Origin: an uncultured Collinsella sp.
GTDB lineage: Bacteria; Actinomycetota; Coriobacteriia; Coriobacteriales; Coriobacteriaceae
Assembly: GCA_900552735.1 (NCBI GenBank)
Contig: USBA01000017.1
Location: forward strand, 1 to 17,358
Direction of reading: 5' to 3'
DNA length: 17,358 nucleotides
The translations under genes were made by a program, and so were the position numbers. The notes beneath the pieces were generated by a model. That model did no database searches and was not told where the DNA came from. It was given only the letters and a program-made list of their open reading frames with translations. Positions 16,621 through 17,358 of this stretch are shown one piece after another; position 1 is the stretch's first letter; each line of letters begins with the position of its first letter.

Positions 16621-16641
16621 GTGGGGAAGGCGTGCGACAAT
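16613..16641 (+). promoter_or_regulatory. Possible promoter for rlmA overlapping the repeat edge
   Basis: ATGACT (16613-16618), the edge of the repeat, is 17 bases from GACAAT (16636-16641). This fits a weak -35/-10 pair 36 bases before the rlmA ATG. The -10 lies in a segment (GGGGAAGGCGTGCGACAAT) that also follows copy 1 of the repeat. Confidence 0.35.
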
Positions 16642-16676
16642 GGTGGACGTTGTGTTGTTCGCGCTAAGGAGTTGCC

Positions 16677-17358
16677 ATGTTGTTGTGTCCCGTTTGCCAT
16701 GAGCCGTTGGTGGACGACGAGCGTGGGGCTGCATGTGCGGGTGGACATCGATTCGATCGTGCGCGCGAGGGCTATCTGTACCTGTTGCGCTCGTCTAAGA
16801 GCGGCGACTCCATGGGCGATCCCAAGTCGCAGGCCCGCAGCCGTCGCGACTTCCTCAATCGCGACTATTATGCGCCGCTGCGCGACGCGATGGTCGAGCT
16901 GGTGCGCGAACGAACGGCTGAGCGCGGGGCATCCGCAGGCAAGCCTCTGACCCTGCTCGACATCTGCTGCGGCGAGGGCTATTACACGAGCGCCATGGGC
17001 TCGGTGGCGAACGTTGATGCCTACGGCTTTGACCTGGGCAAGGAAATGGTGCGCTTGGCTGCCAAGCGCGGCGGCGCGACGTATTTCGTTGCCAACATGA
17101 AGGACATCCCCGTGGCAGATGGCGCCTTCGATATGGTGACAGAGCTCTTTGCTCCCTTTAACGAGCGCGAGTTTGCCCGCGTGCTGGCGCCCGAGGGCTC
17201 GCTCTACACCGTGATTCCAGGTGCCCGCCATCTGTTTGGGCTCAAGGAAGTGCTCTACGACACGCCGTACCTTAACGACGAAAAGCTGCCGAAGACGACC
17301 GAGCTAAAACTGGTCGGCACGCAGCGGGTATCCGCGAACATTACGCTCCAGACGCAGG
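16677..17358 (+). CDS. rlmA: 23S rRNA (guanine-N1)-methyltransferase RlmA type (3' end outside window)
   Basis: About 227 residues of a class I SAM-dependent methyltransferase; the frame is open to the window end. The N-terminus has a zinc knuckle CPVC-x12-C-x3-H (Cys4, Cys7, Cys20, His24) followed by RFDRAREGYLYLL, the diagnostic RlmA start. SAM motif I is LLDICCGEGYYTSAM (93-107), and YGFDLGKEMVRLAAKR follows. Enzymes of this group methylate N1 of G745 or G748 in 23S rRNA hairpin 35; in Gram-positives the G748 type (RlmA-II/TlrB) gives tylosin resistance. Which guanine is modified cannot be told here. ATG 16677 has AAGGAG upstream. About 40-50 C-terminal residues are missing. Confidence 0.88.
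   Translation, partial: MLLCPVCHEPLVDDERGAACAGGHRFDRAREGYLYLLRSSKSGDSMGDPKSQARSRRDFLNRDYYAPLRDAMVELVRERTAERGASAGKPLTLLDICCGEGYYTSAMGSVANVDAYGFDLGKEMVRLAAKRGGATYFVANMKDIPVADGAFDMVTELFAPFNEREFARVLAPEGSLYTVIPGARHLFGLKEVLYDTPYLNDEKLPKTTELKLVGTQRVSANITLQTQ

Overview
The window looks like chromosome from a high-GC gut actinobacterium of the Coriobacteriia, most likely Collinsella or a close relative. I infer this from GC-rich codon use, short intergenic gaps, gene content and the dispersed repeat around GGGGACGTTCTT; no rRNA or other decisive marker is present. The first ~260 bases are different: they are clearly AT-richer with Clostridia-like codon use, and they join the rest at a sharp break inside a gene.

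Layout. Positions 1-234 (minus) hold the 5' end of an old-yellow-enzyme-type flavin oxidoreductase. It is joined in frame to the 3'-truncated end of a BvgS/EvgS-like hybrid sensor kinase (to 2454, minus) that has two periplasmic solute-binding domains. A dispersed repeat (2510-2630) precedes a small K+ channel, a LOG-family phosphoribohydrolase and a ClC chloride channel/antiporter, all plus strand. An EamA transporter (5217-6092, minus) follows, then a gene-free stretch with an inverted repeat (6230-6415). A minus-strand GntR / ABC ATPase / ABC permease operon (6543-8523) comes next. Its repressor gene has an in-frame stop at codon 14 and its ATPase gene lacks a normal start codon. A palindromic operator-like site lies in front of it.

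Positions 8634-8931 carry a very regular array: eight 16-nt elements in alternating orientation, forming four 57-nt palindromic units with a period of about 80 nt. Then come prfC (release factor 3), a VUT/YhhQ-type queuosine-precursor transporter with a structured leader, and an SDR oxidoreductase ending at a strong bidirectional terminator. Beyond it are ung and a second EamA transporter (minus), a divergent LysR regulator (plus), a MATE efflux protein (minus) and the start of rlmA (plus, cut by the window end). A second copy of the dispersed repeat sits directly upstream of rlmA.

Most genes are ordinary housekeeping, transport or regulation functions. The parts worth attention are non-coding: the four-unit palindrome array, the dispersed repeat with a shared downstream promoter-like segment, the inverted repeat with mirrored reading-frame starts, and the transporter leader. 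The chimeric kinase/oxidoreductase junction and the damaged GntR-ABC module also merit a check.
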